Below, piece by piece: positions 35,072 through 36,216 of a stretch of DNA of 36,216 nt; position 1 is the first letter of the stretch; the number at the start of each line of letters is the position of its first letter. Position numbers and translations under genes: made by a program. Origin of the DNA: UBA1447 sp964612185 (GTDB lineage: Bacteria > Bacillota > Clostridia > Oscillospirales > Acutalibacteraceae); NCBI GenBank assembly GCA_964612185.1, contig CAZTCR010000029.1:1-36216 (forward strand). The letters run 5' to 3'. The notes below the pieces were generated by a model. That model did no database searches and was not told the DNA's origin. It saw only the letters and a program-made list of their open reading frames with translations.

Positions 35072-35518
35072 CTATAAGTCAATAATTTTCAAGTCTTTGT
35101 TCATTGCCTTAAACTCATTTGCGACTAAACTTCTATGACATTGATTTGCATTTTCTTCAGTACAAAGCAAACAAATTTTTTTATCAATATTATAGTGTTT
35201 TTTAATGTAGTCTCGTATTTCCCTATCTGCCATTGTTTTTTTAAAGTCTTCAACATATTGTTTCCAGTCAATTTCTTTGCTTTTATAACTTTTTAATGTT
35301 TCATCTGTTGGCGAAAAATTTGTATCATGGATATAGAAAATATTGCACAACTCTCTCAGAAAATACTCAATGTCTTGACTTTTAGCAAATGCAGCTAATT
35401 GAGATGTATTGTTTAATCTGATATCTAACACAACATCTATTTCATTCTTTTTAAGTGATTCAAAAAATACCTGAGCAGATTTTTTAGTAAATCCAATTGT
35501 ATATATTTCAGCAATCAT
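35072..35518 (-). CDS. DUF488 family protein (short)
   Basis: A 148-residue protein. It opens with IYTIGFTKKSAQVFFESLK, continues with VLDIRLNNTSQLAAFAKS and ends with the family hallmark CTEENANQCHRSLVANEF (Cys, then Cys-His-Arg). The fold is a small Rossmann-like domain; function is not established for the family. The ATG at 35518 overlaps the TGA of the preceding gene by four bases (ATGA), so translation is probably coupled. It is a divergent paralogue of that neighbour rather than a recent duplicate. It is AT-rich compared with the rest of the window. Confidence 0.85.
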   Translation of the reverse strand: MIAEIYTIGFTKKSAQVFFESLKKNEIDVVLDIRLNNTSQLAAFAKSQDIEYFLRELCNIFYIHDTNFSPTDETLKSYKSKEIDWKQYVEDFKKTMADREIRDYIKKHYNIDKKICLLCTEENANQCHRSLVANEFKAMNKDLKIIDL

Positions 35519-36138
35519 GATATGTTCACCTTGAACTCATCTTCATCAATTCTGTATCCGATTTCACTGTTTCTATACTGATAACATAAATCAATCATTT
35601 CGTCTAAAGAGCGGTCATCCGAAAAGAAAGAAAGTTGATTTCTGTTTGGGAAATATTGCTTTATCATCCTTTGCTCTAAATCTTCCTGTGTTTCAAAAGA
35701 ACCATCCGCAAGGATATTCTTTATATTGTACCCTAATTTGAAGAATTCTCTCGCCACCATAATGCTTCTATGACAAGTACTGGGATCTTTTTCAGCACAC
35801 ATAAAAACAAAAGTGAAATCTGAATGTATACCCGCCTCGATTTTGCTTATACCATCTAAAAAAGCATCTGATTTTGCGTATTCGGAAAAGTCTAAATAAC
35901 CTTTTTTATAATACTTTCGGTTCTCTTGTCGCGCACCAAACTCCTTGTTATAATTTCGATATATGAAACCATTTTCTGCCAATATTTTTTCTAAATTCTT
36001 CTGATTATAATCTTCGTAAAATTTTGAATTTGGATTACTTCTTACATCAATTAAAGTTGATATTTTGTAACTTTTTAGTACGCTTACAAAGTCATCAATT
36101 TTGAAGCATGAATATCCAATCGTATAGATATCTTTCAT
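35515..36138 (-). CDS. DUF488 family protein (long)
   Basis: A 207-residue protein, first gene of the operon. It begins DIYTIGYSCFKIDDFVSVLK, has the DUF488 strand TLIDVRSNPNS, the segment YNKEFGARQENRKYY, and the hallmark CAEKDPSTCHRSIMVAREF. The C-terminal 50 residues (from about 155) are an extra acidic, Gln/Asp-rich extension missing from the short paralogue. The start ATG at 36138 has GGTGGTG about six bases upstream. The conserved Cys-His-Arg region could bind a ligand or take part in catalysis, but the reaction is unknown. The promoter probably lies in the last 80 bases of the window or beyond it. Confidence 0.85.
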   Translation of the reverse strand: MKDIYTIGYSCFKIDDFVSVLKSYKISTLIDVRSNPNSKFYEDYNQKNLEKILAENGFIYRNYNKEFGARQENRKYYKKGYLDFSEYAKSDAFLDGISKIEAGIHSDFTFVFMCAEKDPSTCHRSIMVAREFFKLGYNIKNILADGSFETQEDLEQRMIKQYFPNRNQLSFFSDDRSLDEMIDLCYQYRNSEIGYRIDEDEFKVNIS

Positions 36139-36216
36139 TTTGTCACCACCAACTCAAAAATATCGTACTGTAAAGTTAAATGAAAGTTGAGAACCCGAAC
36201 TCCTTAGTGGTACAAT

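Noticed and set aside
36180..36216. Possible plus-strand gene start at the window edge
   Set aside because: The ATG has no RBS and only 12 codons are visible.

Overview
The window looks like a chromosomal segment of an anaerobic, probably spore-forming member of the Firmicutes (Clostridia, Oscillospiraceae-like). The evidence is clear AGGAGG-type ribosome binding sites, a PdaA-type spore-cortex deacetylase, a glycyl radical enzyme with its activase, cohesin and dockerin domains, and InlB-type surface repeats. Most of it is moderately GC-rich. Two stretches are visibly AT-rich (about 7430-8290 and 34220-36216) and may have a different origin. I saw no tRNA, rRNA, transposase or CRISPR array.

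Layout. 1-1330: a repeat-like hairpin cluster, then serA (phosphoglycerate dehydrogenase) and a bidirectional terminator. 1339-2349 (-): a lipoprotein polysaccharide deacetylase of the PdaA type. 2557-5469 (+): an ECF sigma factor followed by a membrane-anchored beta-propeller protein, probably a signalling pair. 5470-6165: a gap that holds two terminators and a complete small transcription unit (extended -10, RBS, 34-codon ORF, terminator) on the minus strand. 6166-7359 (-): an HtrA-type serine protease. 7510-8232 (+): a well-formed promoter and a small AT-rich membrane protein.

8301-20162 (+): a six-gene catabolic cluster closed by a strong terminator. It contains two proteins with a GH20b-like N-terminal domain (one cytosolic, one with a DUF4838 domain and an export signal), a GH2 beta-galactosidase-like enzyme, a uroporphyrinogen-decarboxylase/methyltransferase-family protein, a glycyl radical enzyme with an unusual active-site neighbourhood (GCVEI), and its radical-SAM activase. 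A perfect -35 and near-perfect -10 box sit directly after the stop codon of the first gene. The cluster has no transporter or regulator inside it.

20229-32017 (-): three very large exported proteins. They are a metallophosphoesterase with nine InlB-type repeats, a 1442-residue protein of unknown function ending in a type I dockerin, and a 1237-residue protein that begins with a cohesin domain and carries eight InlB-type repeats and a Gly-Asp-Pro collagen-like linker. A dockerin protein next to a cohesin protein suggests that they bind each other outside the cell. 32197-34203 (-): a cytosolic GH42-like putative glycosidase.

34413-36138 (-): an AT-rich, tightly packed three-gene operon of two DUF488 proteins and a protein resembling the dual-OB-fold family. 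It is the best candidate in the window for a transferred, perhaps nucleic-acid-related or defence-related module.
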